A DNA stretch of 64,000 nt, from the NCBI RefSeq assembly GCF_014851395.1, contig NW_024040485.1, positions 10,620,384 to 10,684,383 on the forward strand, in the 5' to 3' direction. The stretch is from Micropterus salmoides (Eukaryota; Chordata; Actinopteri; Centrarchiformes; Centrarchidae). Numbering within the stretch: the stretch's first letter is position 1; every line of letters starts with the position of its first letter. A model generated the notes under the pieces. The model saw nothing but the letters and a program-made list of their open reading frames with translations. It did no database searches and was not told the DNA's origin. A program made the position numbers and the translations under genes. Below are positions 1-12,829 of the stretch, piece after piece.

Positions 1-2028
1 ATGTACACAATCTATTACAATGGGTCAAGTTTAAGAGTATGTTACAATTCTCACTTAAAGTTACTGTAATCACCTCCACACAGGTTAATAAGTATATTTT
101 TTATGAAGCTGCTTTGTTCTGCCACAATTCCTATTTGTTGATTATCTGTATATATTTGTTACATGCTAATGAACTTCAATTCAGTGTTATATGTTTGATA
201 ACTGTAAATTAAAAAGTTCTCTCTTGCTTTGTATTATCACCTGAATGTGATGCCATTGATACATGTCAGAGCGACGCCTTTCTGCATGGCTGTTGTGCTT
301 TTTCGTCAGTTTGACTCCATAGACATTCAGCTTTGCAGAAAACATGGAAAGTCAGTGTAAGTTGCACGGTAAACAGAATACCAGTTAAAAAAAGAAAAAA
401 AATCCCTCTTTTCCACCCCAACACCTGACACCCCCCCCCCCCCTGTCTGTAACCACATTATTTTAAATCATTAAATGTCTATTTAGAGAAAATTGTTCCA
501 TCGTCTCTTTGCGTCATTTCATGTGTGATGTCACTGCAGTCATCACAGTGAGTTGTCATAGTGTCATCTGCAGGCACCTGTCCCACAGACCAATGAGGAA
601 TGCTGAATAGAGAGGAAAACTCCACAGAGAGAGACAGGGGAGGGGGTTTCCTGTATCAGGCTTGTGGTTATAGCAAACCCTGGATGGTTCTTTCCACTCT
701 GTCCTGGAGGTCTTTTCAAACAGTGCGACTCCTAATAACCCAGGGCTCGTGATATCATAGGCAGTTGAGCGCCAGCACTCCGTAAACAAGCAGGAAAGCC
801 GGGAAGGATGTGACTCAAGCTGTGGTCAATGCTCATAGACATGCTGGAGAGAAACGTAGGATGGACCAGCACAGACTCGCTATTGTTCATACCAAGCCAG
901 ACTGCAGTGGTCCCGCATGAGGTCATTTTCAAGTTTGTCTTGTAAGCGGGACTGTGATACTCTTAATTCATGTGACGCACTCAAAGCAGGTGCTGAAGAT
1001 TGAGTTTGTGTCACTATAACCTGAAATGCCAGATTTATTCCAGTTAGTCCTCACATGATGGTCTGGATTCTGCCAGGGGTGTTCTTCTTGCAAGCACCTG
1101 TTTTTGTTGAAACACCTATACAGCAGTAGTGCTGAGTCTGGGAACAAAATATGACTAACTTTCTGAAGACGCAATGCTGTGGTATTCAGCTTTAAATGTT
1201 CATGATAGTGATCTAGATCAAGGAAAGTGTTAACCGCCTGTAACCACCACACCACCCATACAGTTTGTTTTACAGCACACAAACATTTGTCACATAACTT
1301 AAATATAACAATAAATGATTTCAATCCGTGCTTTCCTTTATGCGCTGTGACTGAAAAAACAAGTCAGTTAACGCTGATGCAAGTGATCTATTGATAATGT
1401 CAGTCTGCTTTTCAACAGACCTAATCTATGAGTGAGTGAGTGACAGTGTTAGAGTGCAGTTTTGCATGTGAATTCCTGTTTTATCCAGCTGTGATCTGGA
1501 TGTCTGGCTGACACAATAACACCTACTCAAGATCAGATTAAATTTACTTAATCTACATTGACCTGTTGAACAGTCTGGTGTTAGGAGGATGGAGGATTTT
1601 TACAGGATTGTCCTTTCATACAGGCACTTTTACAACTCTTGCTAACAATAATTTAAGCATCTCTAACTCAAAGTCATAAAATCCCCACGGCACAGCCATT
1701 GGCGGAACACACTTAACTGGTCGACGTGTGCTCTCACTCACTGGGGATCAGTCTCTGTGATACTTGGCAGGCAATGTGAATATAGTATTTGGCACATGAT
1801 GAGAAGGTTGCATTCATAAAGCAAATTCAACCTCTGAGGAGTCAGAGGGGAGACCTGACCTATACCTCCATGTTGCAAGATTGCTTACGGAGGGCTTGGT
1901 CGCAGCAGTGTCCTCTCTTATGTTCCCAAATATTTAACATAAACAGATACTCTCGTATCTAAGATTAACCGCAAGGTTTTTATAACATGTTCCTCATTTA
2001 TGTTCAAAAAGTTAAAGAATTGTGAAAA
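1..2028. other. Intergenic, no gene seen
   Basis: AT-rich non-coding DNA. The longest frame (968-1324, minus, 118 codons) has no domain, family resemblance or splice context. Confidence 0.7.
431..443 (+). repeat. Poly-C tract
   Basis: Thirteen consecutive C bases follow ACACCTGACA. Confidence 0.9.
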
Positions 2029-2350
2029 AGTTACATGTCATTTAAAGCATAAAGTATGTGTAAATGTACATAAAATATTAAAAGTAAAAGCCTTCATTAT
2101 GCAGCACAATGGCTGATTGTCTAATGTGTAAGCAATGTTTTACTTTATAAACAGCAGTTTAACCTATAGATAAATTAATCATATGCTTTGAATTTAAAAT
2201 TGTAATCTGCAAAGTAACTAGTAATAATAGCTATAAAATGAGTAAAAAGAACAATATGTCTCTCTAGCAGAGTCTAGTTGAACTTCCTCAAAATTGTACT
2301 TGGAAGTATTTAAGTAAATGCTCCTTCAGCTAAATGCTATTTCAGCCACT
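2029..2350 (-). repeat. Dispersed repeat, same family as 36717
   Basis: Read on the minus strand the order is TACTTAAATACTTCCAAG, CAAAATTGTACTT (complement form), GTTACTTTGCAGATTACAA and TTAATATTTTATGTACATTT, matching the 36717 element in reverse orientation. The boundaries are approximate. Confidence 0.55.
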
Positions 2351-2939
2351 GATGAACTATTGTATATTTTAACATTTTAATTAAAAACTCAAGCATTGTG
2401 ATTGTGAACCAATTGAAAATACCCCAAAATAGGAATAAGGAATAAATATAAATGAACTGTAATGTACCTTTTAAAAACTAATAAACTCATCTTTATTTTT
2501 TAACCAGTATTTTCTCATTTTATGGTATTTAAAATGACAGCATTAGCTTTAATTCACTTCATTATCTCTGGAATTCATACTTTGGATTATGGTTTAAAGC
2601 ATAATTAGTTAACGTTTGTGTCTGTAAAAGTGTCACAACAACTTCAAGGAAATATAATATGTAACCCAATCATTTTTGTATTAACCACAGGGTTACATAA
2701 CTGCATTGTTTTAGTTTTGATGTGGTACTGAATGTAAGGAACCTTCTCATGCCAAAACTAGGTTAAAAGGCGAATCAAATAAAAGCTTCACCTTTCCCCT
2801 CAGGGAGTTATTTGGTTGCCGTGTGAACGTTTGCTGTGCAAACTATTGTAACAGATTTTTATAACAGATGCCTCACTGTAGTTTGTGTCAATGGAAAATA
2901 ACTATGGTTACTCAACAGTGTGATGAAGCAATAGGTAGA

Positions 2940-3200
2940 GAGGTCTGACAGTGTGGCAGTGTCGACTTCAAACACAGGTGTGCCACGAGGAACCCCATGT
3001 TTGTCCACACACGGAACCCCGGTGCCTAGCAACAGAGGGAAATCCTCTCGTGTGGCATCAGGACTCTGATCTCTGCGTGACGTCAAGACAGGTCGTTCCC
3101 CTCTCAGGCATGCTGAGTGCCCCTATAATTGCCTGTGTATGAAGTCGCTCACCCTCAGTTGTGAAGTACAAATAGCTGATGAGTCACTTTGAGACAGTAA
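2940..3200. promoter_or_regulatory. Candidate regulatory element with RFX, CRE and AP-1 sites
   Basis: An X-box/RFX-type site GGTGCCTAGCAAC (3021-3033), a full palindromic CRE TGACGTCA (3078-3085) and an AP-1 site TGAGTCA (3180-3186) lie within 170 bp in a locally GC-richer block. The combination is unlikely by chance, but no function is shown. Confidence 0.35.
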
Positions 3201-3797
3201 CTTTAGAAAAGGTATTTCACTATAGGTGAAGCCGCAGAATCGGAGGGACTTCCTCCCACTGAAACCTGAAATAGCTGTTACACGTGTTGAAATATAGCAG
3301 GAGCTCAGTGTGTGGTCCGTGCTTTACAGCAGGGTATTCCTCAACTGTAGAGAAATTTCCATCCTCCTGTGTAGAACAATATTGGTTTAAAGAGCATATA
3401 GCTGAGTGTTCAACCTAGCTGACCTTGAGACAATGTTGTAATTTGACAGAGTCTCCAGCCCACACATCGCGGACAGATAGTGTGCTGAGACAGCCAAGTG
3501 TAGTACGTGACAGTAGGTCATACAGCCTCATCGGAGCCTTCACATTGGATCATTTATTTGTAGTGTCACGGGGTGAAAGTGCAGATCAGGGTAAACATTT
3601 GGCACTGTTGCTATATTTACTTCCCATTAGGAGATCTCATGTTGCAAGTGTTTTGTTATGTCTTTGCCTTGGAAACTGACTTATCAGCTGTGGAGTCCAA
3701 AGTCTGAAAGATCAGTAGTAACAATAGAACACGTACAACCTTATAATCAACCCCATTTCACAATACGCATAGAGCATATCATTATGGACTACTAGAG

Positions 3798-3868
3798 CAG
3801 CGAATCCCAACCTGTGGGATGGGCCCTCCAAAAGGACCCAAGATGAATTAGGGGGGTCAGCAGGTGAT
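3798..3868. repeat. Left end of an older hAT-like element
   Basis: CAGCGAATCCCAACCTGTGG, GGGCCCTCCAAAAGGACCC and GGGGGGTCAGCAGGTGATT match the fish CAGTGGTTCCCAACC element. MITE copy A interrupts it. A possible right end (GGGGTCACAAACCAAAGGG, 4577-4595) lacks a matching target duplication. Confidence 0.45.
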
Positions 3869-3870
3869 TA

Positions 3871-4242
3871 AAGGAATAGTAAGACATTTTGAGACATAAG
3901 CTTATTCATTTCCTGAAGGAGTAAGATTAGAAGATCAATATCACTCACGTGTCTTGTGGCAATGAAAGCAGTAACTTAGCTAAAGACTGGAAACGGAGGG
4001 GAGCAGCTAGCCTGTCTGTGTAAAGGTAAAATCCACTTACAGCACCTCCAAAGCTCATTGTGTCTTGTTTACTTAATCCATACAAAAACTGGTTATGGCC
4101 AGTTATGTCCCACACTATTTCTTGGCCAGAGCCACAATACTTCCTGCATTCTCTGCTCCCCCTGTTCCTGTTCCGTCTTCTCATCTCAACTCTCGGCGAG
4201 TAAGCAAATAAGCAAATCATTTCCCAAAACGTCAAACTCCTT
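3871..4242. mobile_element. MITE copy A (nested in an older repeat)
   Basis: Terminal inverted repeats: the left end AAGGAATAGTAAGACATTTT matches the complement of the right end CCCAAAACGTCAAACTCCTT, with extended similarity inward (ATAAGCTTATT against AATAAGCAAAT). The interior is non-coding and shares CTAGCCTGTCTGTGTAAAG-type text with copies B and C. TTAA-like bases abut both ends. Confidence 0.75.
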
Positions 4243-7161
4243 AAAAGGGACGACAAAATTAAAAACAATGTATAGTTAGAGATGCCCCTTCACAGTCGGG
4301 AGAGAGAGTGGCACACAGCTCGGACACTCGTGTGCTTGTGGGACACAAACAAACAGAGGGTGTCACAGAGAGATGCAGTGGTTTTCATAATGTTTACAGT
4401 GTTTTCGTCGGCAGTTTGCTGTCACACACGACAATCCTAACAGTTGAGAAGCCAGGACTAGGGGAAAATGGCATTTGTGCTTAAAATGACAGAAAAGTCA
4501 ATCAATTAGCACAATTATTAATTGATTGATTTTGTGTTGACTCAGTTATTGATTAATCACTTGAGCTCTATTTTAAGGGGTCACAAACCAAAGGGACTGA
4601 CACATGCTGCATTTCATCCTTTGCTTCTTGGTGGGAAAAACTCAGCTGTAACTATTTCATGAATCACTCATAGATGTTTTTTGGAAACATAGACTGTAAC
4701 CTCAGACGCTACTGATACACAGTATGTATTACAGAGTCGGTTCACTGACCATAACTGGAAGTCTGACATCATTATTTTTTCAGCCAACCCAACTTTCAAA
4801 GATCTGCTGCTTATACAGTATTCCTTGAAAACTCCCCTGGATATGGGAACGGCACGCAAAACAAGAGGCACTCACTGCTCACTGTCAGTTTGTTTTGTCA
4901 GTTAGTAATTGTGTCCTCTTTTAACACATAACCAAACTGAAAGTCAATGCAAGAGATAGTGCTTTTAAATATGCCCCCAGGTAGTTCTTTAGCGCTCTAT
5001 ATTTACAAGTTTGTCTTTCCCCTATGCTGTGGAGTTACGGTGCCCCGACATGCCCTGCACTGCTGAAGGATTATGTGAAAATGGCATATCTATAATGGCA
5101 GTATTGTACAACCTGAGCCAAAGTCTACAGGGAAGTTTGAATAATGTTTTCCTTTGACAACTGTCTGTGATGGCACTTGTCTTGAAAAGTAAACAACCCC
5201 CCACTAAACAAATAAAGATGTGTCCCTCCTGTATGAGAGGGAAGTTGTCTTCTAAAAGAAAGATGTCCTGCCTTTATCATCACATACATAAGAAGAGAAG
5301 AAGCGCCGAGTGTGTTCAAGCAGCACTCTCTTTCTCTTCTCTGTCACGGAAAAACGTCAAAATAAATGTATCTTGAGGCAGTGTGTTAATTGAGAAGCCT
5401 TTTCTTGTAGCACAATAGAGGGTAAAATCCTTGTGTGTCCTCTTTGAGAAAACGCAGGACACCTGGCTGTTAGATGTCAGTTCAAAGGCTTGTAGGAGCG
5501 TTCAGTAACCTTCTGTTCTTGTTTTATATTTGGATAAAGAAAACAAGTGCACAGCGAGCACAGAGACACCTTGCGCTCTGGCTAATGATAATTGCAGATC
5601 TTCAGCAGTACCGCAGAGAACAAACCTCTACTCCCTGTCTTTCAAATTGCTTTTTTTAACCAGCTACAAATCTACAAAATCTACATCTGGACATTGTCTG
5701 GACAGTAACAGCTGTAATAAACACTGACGCACTCATCAGAAACCTCCTAATTCACTTTGATTGTCCACCAGAGCGCCTTTTGGTTTTGCTCCCTGCTACT
5801 GAAAATATTTGTGCTCACTCCTCTGGACATTTGATAGGCCTTGGATGGCGTCCGACATACTTTCTGCTGTCTTAATGCCGGCCCGTTGCACCAAATGATA
5901 TTTTAGCACAAGTGCATGGCAACAGCAAAACAAAGAGGCACAAGATGAATTCTTTGGCCGACCACTTTTTGAATTACTGATCATGTAAAAACCCACTGTG
6001 GCTCCCAGATTGCAAACATCAGTCCTTGGAGCCTGCATGCAAACCAGGCCTCGAAATAGGCTTGTCTATTTCTGTTAGGCTGTGGGGGGAAACATGTGTT
6101 TGACATCAGTGTCACTCGCGAGACGTTTTGCAGTGGGGCTTCATTGTCCCCTTACAGCAACTCCACTTAAATAAACGGGTGACAATGGCTGATTTCAGAG
6201 AGTACCGATAATTACAGTCCAATCAATGAGCTCATGTTTGAGGACAGCCCTGCTTACTGAGGTTAAATGGTTTTTGGATCCTTCATTGTGTCTCATTTTG
6301 AATCTTTTTGGGTTGCTGTTTATACTAGCCCTTTGAAAAGGGCTCTGGATAGACAGCAGCAAAGTAAACACACGCACAAAGTACAGTGTGTCCCGTGCCA
6401 CAACAAACTTTCCAAGACTATCAGGCCATGTACAACATGTTCAACATCAAAGGGAACACTCATACGCAACTCAGAAACCTGATGCGCAGTGACAGTTTGG
6501 GCAGGCGAAAGTGAACGAGCAACTCTGTCCTGCCATGACAACTCCTGTTGAGGAGCTCATAATCAAAACACAGGCAAATTGCTCCAGCTGTACTACTGAC
6601 GATCCAGTGGGAAAAAAATGCTTAGTGTGGATATGTACCAGCTAAAATGTGTGTTTCAGCTAATAAATAATAGTAGGTCACACAAAACTTTGTCTTCAAA
6701 TTACTTTAAATTAGAAAATTCAGTGCATGTTAGGAAAAGACTGAGAGATACTTTTCCCAACATAAAAGGATTACATGATGGAGGAGACATAAAAAGACAA
6801 ATCCAAAAAGAGGAGTTCAGGAGGATTTGCCATCAAATCTGTGAGATTGTGACTTTTACTACAAATGAAGTTTTCATTTTCAGTTTGTTTCTTAATTCTA
6901 ACCCTAAACAGTTACCTATATATAAAAACTACAACATCCGTTATTGAAACTTGTTGTACTTGTTTGACTTTAAAAACAAACCCTTTCACATGACATGCGC
7001 ATGAACATTTGTGGTGCTGCCTGTCACACAATGCTTTTGTGGTAAAGAAGCATAATCTTTGCGTTATTCGCATCCACAATGCAAAATCTGCCGTTTTTAG
7101 AGTTTTCATAGTGACTCTGAGCTGAATATCAATGTGAAGTGGGATTTCTGCTGAAAAAGAG
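4243..7161. other. Intergenic, no gene seen
   Basis: Short frames only. A palindromic AT patch (AATTATTAATTGATTGATTT, 4510-4529) looks like an old repeat. About 5750-6150 is repeat-free with CATGGCAACAGC (RFX-like half) and AAACAAAGAGG (SOX-like) and may be regulatory. Confidence 0.6.
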
Positions 7162-7208
7162 CAGGCCTACATCACAACTCTCCTCCAGAGAGTTGTGATG
7201 TAGGCCTG
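7162..7208. repeat. Perfect 21-bp inverted repeat with 5-nt loop
   Basis: The left arm 7162-7182 begins CAGGCCTACATCACAACTC and the right arm 7188-7208 is its exact complement; the loop is CTCCA. With wobble pairs the stem reaches about 25 bp. It is not part of a repeat I recognise. Confidence 0.95.
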
Positions 7209-10200
7209 TTTTGTGATGTCCTGTTGTGAAGGCAGGTGATGTGTCTTGTATCCTCATGAACCCAACCCGTGGCTGTTTCCCAGTCCCAGAGAAACCTTGT
7301 GTATTTACCCAATCAGCTCCTGGAGAAGAGGAGGAATGAAAGGCCTGTGTGACACCAGCTTTCTCCCTCTATAATTTCCTTCCCCATTTTCCACTAAGAC
7401 CACTCAATCTTACAGCCATATGGCGGTTTGCTGCCATAACCATTCACAGCTGAGTAAAAATAAACCTTTGGGATGCATCCTTGGGACAGGGGTTTGAAGA
7501 CGCATTCAGTACGACTTGTGCTTGACTTTGTGTTGGTTATGATAACCTACTGTGATTCATCCTATCTGCAGATGATTCCCCCTCATATAATTTGCAATGG
7601 GAGTACGGTCAGGGTATACAATATCATTCAGTTAAAATTCAAGGGTGAGGCAAAAATAGAAATTCAACCACATGAAGAAGTTCAGACCAGAAATAGCTTG
7701 TTTGATGGGTATATATTTCGGTGGTGCAATGATGGGGTCTCTTCAGAGAGCTTTTAAAGCTTCCCCCCCATTTATGATTTGGGGTAGGGTGGTTGCACAC
7801 GTGGTTAGCTTACTGTGTGCCTCTGCATAAGACACAAAGAATTCAAACATCCTGCAGCATTTTAGATAAAAAAAAAAAAACATCTTTAAATTTAAATTAT
7901 ACACATCTGCACTCCCAAAATAAACACACGTGTTGAGCATGCCACTTACTGTTAATCTTAGACAAGATTAATGAGATCAACTGATGCTCTTTCCTCAGTC
8001 TTTCAGCAAACACAGCATGTCTTCATATTACAGTCTGATGTAGTAACTACTGTATATTAGGAGGTGTGGTCGACATTTACTGCCTCCCACGTTGATTAAC
8101 CTGTAAATGTGGTATGAGGTGTGCAGACATGGAGGCACAACCTTCGCCCACCTTGGAGCAATTAAAGAGATTACTGTCTCTATAATTATTGTGTCTGATT
8201 TATGGCCTGCAAAGTATTGTAACAGTATTTCACAATGGAAAAACCCTGTTGGTAAATATGTTCATTAACAGCTCAAATACCTGTGTGCAGACAGCCTGAG
8301 ATATACAGGCAGAGCATTTATTTACTTAAGCTCTTTAAATCCTAATATGAGGACTTTGCAGGATTAAACCTTATTTTTAAATGAACAAAAATCTCTTTTT
8401 GAAAGCACAGTAGCTTTTCAGTGAGATTAATAAATCCCAATGTGGGGTTTTCAGACTGGTGGTCCAGACTGAAATATCTCTTTTGTACAAACATACATGG
8501 TACGTAGATGATGAATCCTGCTGACTATGGTGATCAACTGAGTTTTCCTCTAGCACCACTATGAGATTCACATTTTTGATAACTTTGGTGATCCCTTAAC
8601 ATCCCATATAACAGGTTAATACTTTAGTTTATGACCAAATGCCTGCAAGACTAATAACATTTCAAGCAGCCTCAGCTGTACTTTGGTTGAGTACTAATTA
8701 GCTAATATTAGCATGTTCACACGCCAAACTAAGATAGTGAACGCTTTTCAAAAGCAAGAAAATTACCAAAACTGGAAGTGAAGGGCCTTCACTTGACAAA
8801 AGATTATTCTCTGAATTCATTTTCAATAAGGTGGTATAGAAAGGGAAACTCACTGTACTATGTATCTGAGAGACCTGAATATTTGTCAGTGAAGAGATTC
8901 ACCTTTACACCCTGGGTTAATTGTCTTTTCTACTCTCAGCACTTACACAAGCCTGACAAGCTTCAGCTGGCATCTGTCAGCACACCAAAGCTGAGGTTGT
9001 AGTGCTGTGATCACTATCTCAACATCTACACAGAGGGACAATTCCCTCTCATGCCCACAGGAGATCATAAGGCACTCAAGCAATAAATTACAAGTCTGAA
9101 TCAAAGGCCGTGGTTCCGTGTGTGTGAACAGGAAATATTTGCAAATTAATGTTTCCCTGCCAACATTTCAGCAGCGTGGATATTTTTTCACTGCTGTTCC
9201 TGTTTTATTTGTCACTGTCACAACAAGATGCTCTTCCTCGTTACTTTATGCTCAACTTATTGTTTTAACAAGAACACAGAGGGGATCTTTTATTTTTATC
9301 AGCCCTGTCATCAGTATTATCTTAAATAGGCAGGAAGTTATTATAAAAATAAGTTATTCAAATCCCCTGGTGGCTACTGATGTACCCAACAGATTCTTAG
9401 TAGGGTCACATAATGATGTCTTCTGTCACATATGCAGGAAGTCCTTCATTGGTTTCATAAGACTACACAAGCTCTGACTTTCAGTATGTGTGTAGCTGTT
9501 CACTTGGGAGTAAAAGATAGTTTAAGTGTGACAATAGTCTGTCTGTCGGTGGTTTTCCACTTATTAATAACAAATCACATATACTTTACATCACTGGCAA
9601 CCATTTTCCAAGATGGGTTATCTATCTAACTTCCAGGCCCCGGTTTCTGCTTATTATACTAACGTATGAAACACAAAAAATTTTGAAGGTCTTTCGTCAA
9701 AATTAACATATATTTAGCAACAATGTTTCACGGGAATGTTGCTGTGAACAGAGACCATTTTGAAAACTTTTGAAAATCTTGCTAGTGCACTCGAGAAACC
9801 TCCAAGAACACTGGTCAAACATGTATGTTGTGAAATGATCATTAGAATTTAGCCCTTTCTTGCATAAAAAGTTAGCTGAATGCACACAAAAATTAAAAAA
9901 CTTTGCAGTTGCATTACCTTTATAATGATAATCTAACTTTGACTTTGCTTGGGACTCTGGAAGATGAGAAATCAGTCTAAAGATGTGTGTTGTCCTTTGG
10001 AAAATAGCTGTGTGTGTAAGTGTATAACCTACCTTAACCTAAACCACAGGTATGTCTTTTTACGTTTGTATGTGTAGGTGGAAGTGGGGAATCAGAATCT
10101 ATAAATTGCATGTAAAAAGCATGGCATTCCCAGAAATACCACACAGTGAATGGAGTTGTTTGAGCAACAGCTGCTTAATTTAAGTGATGCATCTGGATCT

Positions 10201-10493
10201 GCCTGAGGGACACATTTCATTACCATAGCACTGTGTAAAAGGTTTAAAAATGGAAGGGAATTCTTCAGCTGCCTCCTTCCTTTCTCTCTTCATCAGTTAC
10301 ATAATAGCTTGAATAGCCCCACCTCTTTCTTGGTCTTTCTTTTCCTCCACTATCCTCCACATACACACCTGACAGGACAGGTGAAGCGAGGTGAGGAGCA
10401 ACAAGAGGCAACAGCATGCCTCGGGGCTGAAGCTCCTCTCCTTTGATCCTCCACAGCAGATATGATCACCGACGGTACCTCACTAGCCCACCC

Positions 10494-10606
10494 CCCAACC
10501 CCCCCCCCAAAAAGACCTTCAGAATCATCTCTCAGAATTCAAGCTGTGCTAATCTCAGTGATCTTTATCTCCACACTTCACCCCCCCCCCCCCCCCCCAC
10601 CCCCCC
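10494..10606 (+). repeat. C-rich low-complexity tracts
   Basis: Runs of C at 10494-10508 and an 18-C run at 10581-10598 followed by AC7. Two overlapping Pro-rich open frames here are artefacts of the homopolymers. Confidence 0.9.
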
Positions 10607-11479
10607 AAAGTACAGCGAGGGTCTCAAAGTTCAACAGAATCTCTTCACCTAAATCCTAATGAGGAGTTTCACTAGCAAGGGATGAAACAGCTCAGCTCTG
10701 CCACCTGTTTGTGTGCTCTGCTTTCTGAAGGAGGCTGAGGGTGAGCCAGAGTTCCCCGTTTGTGTCAAGTTCATAGCTTTTAAACAGATGCTGGACCCGC
10801 TGTAGCCAAACCAGCCTCACTTTTAGTGTTGACCCATGTGGTAATTCGATTTAACTTCTTACAGACCCCATTAAATTGACCCAAATGACTCAAGCCAAAT
10901 ATATCAAGCAATTTCAGTTTATATGGAGTCGACTTTAGTGAGTCACTTTTAGTTTTACCAGCGTGCACAGGTCGGTTTGAAGGAATCCTCCAGGAGATAT
11001 ATTTTGAGGATGATTTAAAACTCAGGGGAGTTTAACTTGCTCTACTCCCACAGGAGATGTGTTAAAGTGTTTGAGTTATATTGTTAGAAGCTTGTGTGGG
11101 AAAGTCTTCAAACATGTGTTCCCTCAGAAGGAAAACTGTGTATGCCGTTCGTTGACTCCATGCAATGTAGGACATCCACTCCCTCTGCATCTGACAGAAA
11201 TTGAGTGAGAGATACATTTCAGCCATGATAGAGAGAATTAGTGGAGTAGTAGGCGGGTTACAGAGGAAGAAATTAGTCAAATGTGTTGATTGTCTAATTT
11301 AGCAGAACATCCCCATACATTCATCTGCACTCCCTCTTAATCATCTATTACCCTCCTACATGCACAACAACAACAAAAAAGACCATTTCCCTCTGCGGAT
11401 GGTTAGCTGCAATGGTTTTATAATGGCTTGCATGTTGAAAAGTCTTCTTCTATTTTATAGGAAGAAGGAAAAATAATAA

Positions 11480-11710
11480 CAGCAACATTCCTGAGGGGCT
11501 GTAATTTTCTTCCGGCGGGTAAAAGTTGTCCATTATGGTCAGGGTCAAGGAACACATGCAACCCCGTCATCAGGGCCGCGTGGTCGGCCACATCAGAACC
11601 GCCCGTCACGACCAGTGGAAAGGCCCTGTCTGTTAGCACAACACACAGCCAATCACCAGCCAGAGGCCCCAGCTTTGGTGCATTTGCCCCCCCTAACCAC
11701 GCCATGCTCT
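11480..11710. other. GC-rich island in intergenic DNA
   Basis: Locally CpG-rich (GGGCCGCGTGGTCGG, ACCGCCCGTCACGACC). A 95-codon minus-strand frame covers it (11418-11705) but has no recognised motif. It may be a conserved element or a remnant of a repeat; I cannot tell which. Confidence 0.25.
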
Positions 11711-12571
11711 AATTTAAGCACACATATTCCATTTAAATTACAGCATACATACCCACCCTTCCCTGCAATTTACATGATTTGCACTCTGATGGGGTGAACT
11801 TAGACAATGCTGATGCAGTAGATACACAGGATGTTTCTTTTTCTTTTCTTTTGTGCGGGTTAGTAGTGTAATCGAAAGCTCAGAGACAAGCTAATCAAGG
11901 TCACAAGAAAACAATAAGTCACAACAAGTTTCATCAGGAAGTTTCATTAGTAAATATCATTTGATTCATTCACTAGAAACAAGCACCCAGCACTGACACA
12001 CAATAACGAAACACTGAACAACAAAGTCACACATTCACTGACACCTCATTTGTCCTCATTGGATGGCAAACTGCCAAACAGTTTTCTGAGCGAGCAACAA
12101 GTAGTGAGAGATGTTTTGGCAAAACTCACACCATCTCTGCAACAAAAACGTACTCCATCCAGTTGTAACAAAAACAAAAGTAATGAGTTTGAGGTTTGAC
12201 ACTTGCTGCAAACCTTTTTACTTTTCATCGTTCAGTTTGTGAGTTTTGGAACATTTTAATCTCACAACAATATGAATCTGTGAAGACACATCCTAGAACA
12301 TTGATTGTTCCTGGTGCATGGGTTTGATGGATGTGAAACCCAACAAAATACTTGATGAAAGATGAATAATAAATATTTGACATATTTTAGAATGGTAGAC
12401 ATTTTTACACTCTCCAAAATGTGTACGGGAAGTTGTTACTGAAAAATACTGTATGAATAAAAAACTAAATGCACAGCCTCTTTTGCTAACTAAATGTTGC
12501 TAAAGAAACCCTAAATAAATCTAGCTAAGTGTGGCAACAATTTTATAATTTTTTTCATAAAAACGGCAAGA

Positions 12572-12829
12572 CTTTTAAAGCTGCACATCAATATTTTTAT
12601 GTTAACAAAGGCTCAAATGACTATGTGTGAGGTTAAAAGTGTCTCTCGTATTGATGAACCTGTAGAGAATCATCACTCTGCAGTTCCCCTCAGCTACATG
12701 GAGCATTTTAGCATTTCTCAGTTAATTGTTTTGGTTTTACAAAGTTAGCAGGTAGTTAGTGAACACAATGGAACATTTAGCTGCTAAAGAGTTCTCAGGA
12801 GCTTGGGACAACCAAACTAACTAACCATG
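12572..12829 (+). repeat. Dispersed repeat (copy 1)
   Basis: It shares AAAGTGTCTCTCGTATTGAT, GAACCTGTAGAGAATCATCA and CAGTTCCCCTCAGCT with the fragment at 45665 and ends with TTTAGCTGCTAAAGAG. It is non-coding and of unassigned class. Confidence 0.5.

Larger units (their letters stand above)
7209..12571. other. Intergenic, no gene seen
   Basis: Mostly AT-rich. The frame at 9118-9477 (119 codons) shows no recognisable family. The C tracts and the GC island at 11480-11710 are listed separately. Confidence 0.65.

Noticed and set aside
2859..3086. Minus-strand ORF containing GVPRG, which resembles a retrotransposon RT motif
   Set aside because: The surrounding residues do not match any RT block, and the DNA is better explained by RFX/CRE motifs.
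7162..7208. The hairpin as a microRNA precursor
   Set aside because: A 21-bp stem with a 5-nt loop is too short for canonical Dicer processing and matches no microRNA I recognise; kept only as a structural finding.
9118..9477. 119-codon ORF
   Set aside because: Hydrophobic, low-information translation with no family match and no promoter or poly(A) signal in the expected places.
10443..10659. Pro-rich ORFs
   Set aside because: They are generated by poly-C tracts read in two overlapping frames.
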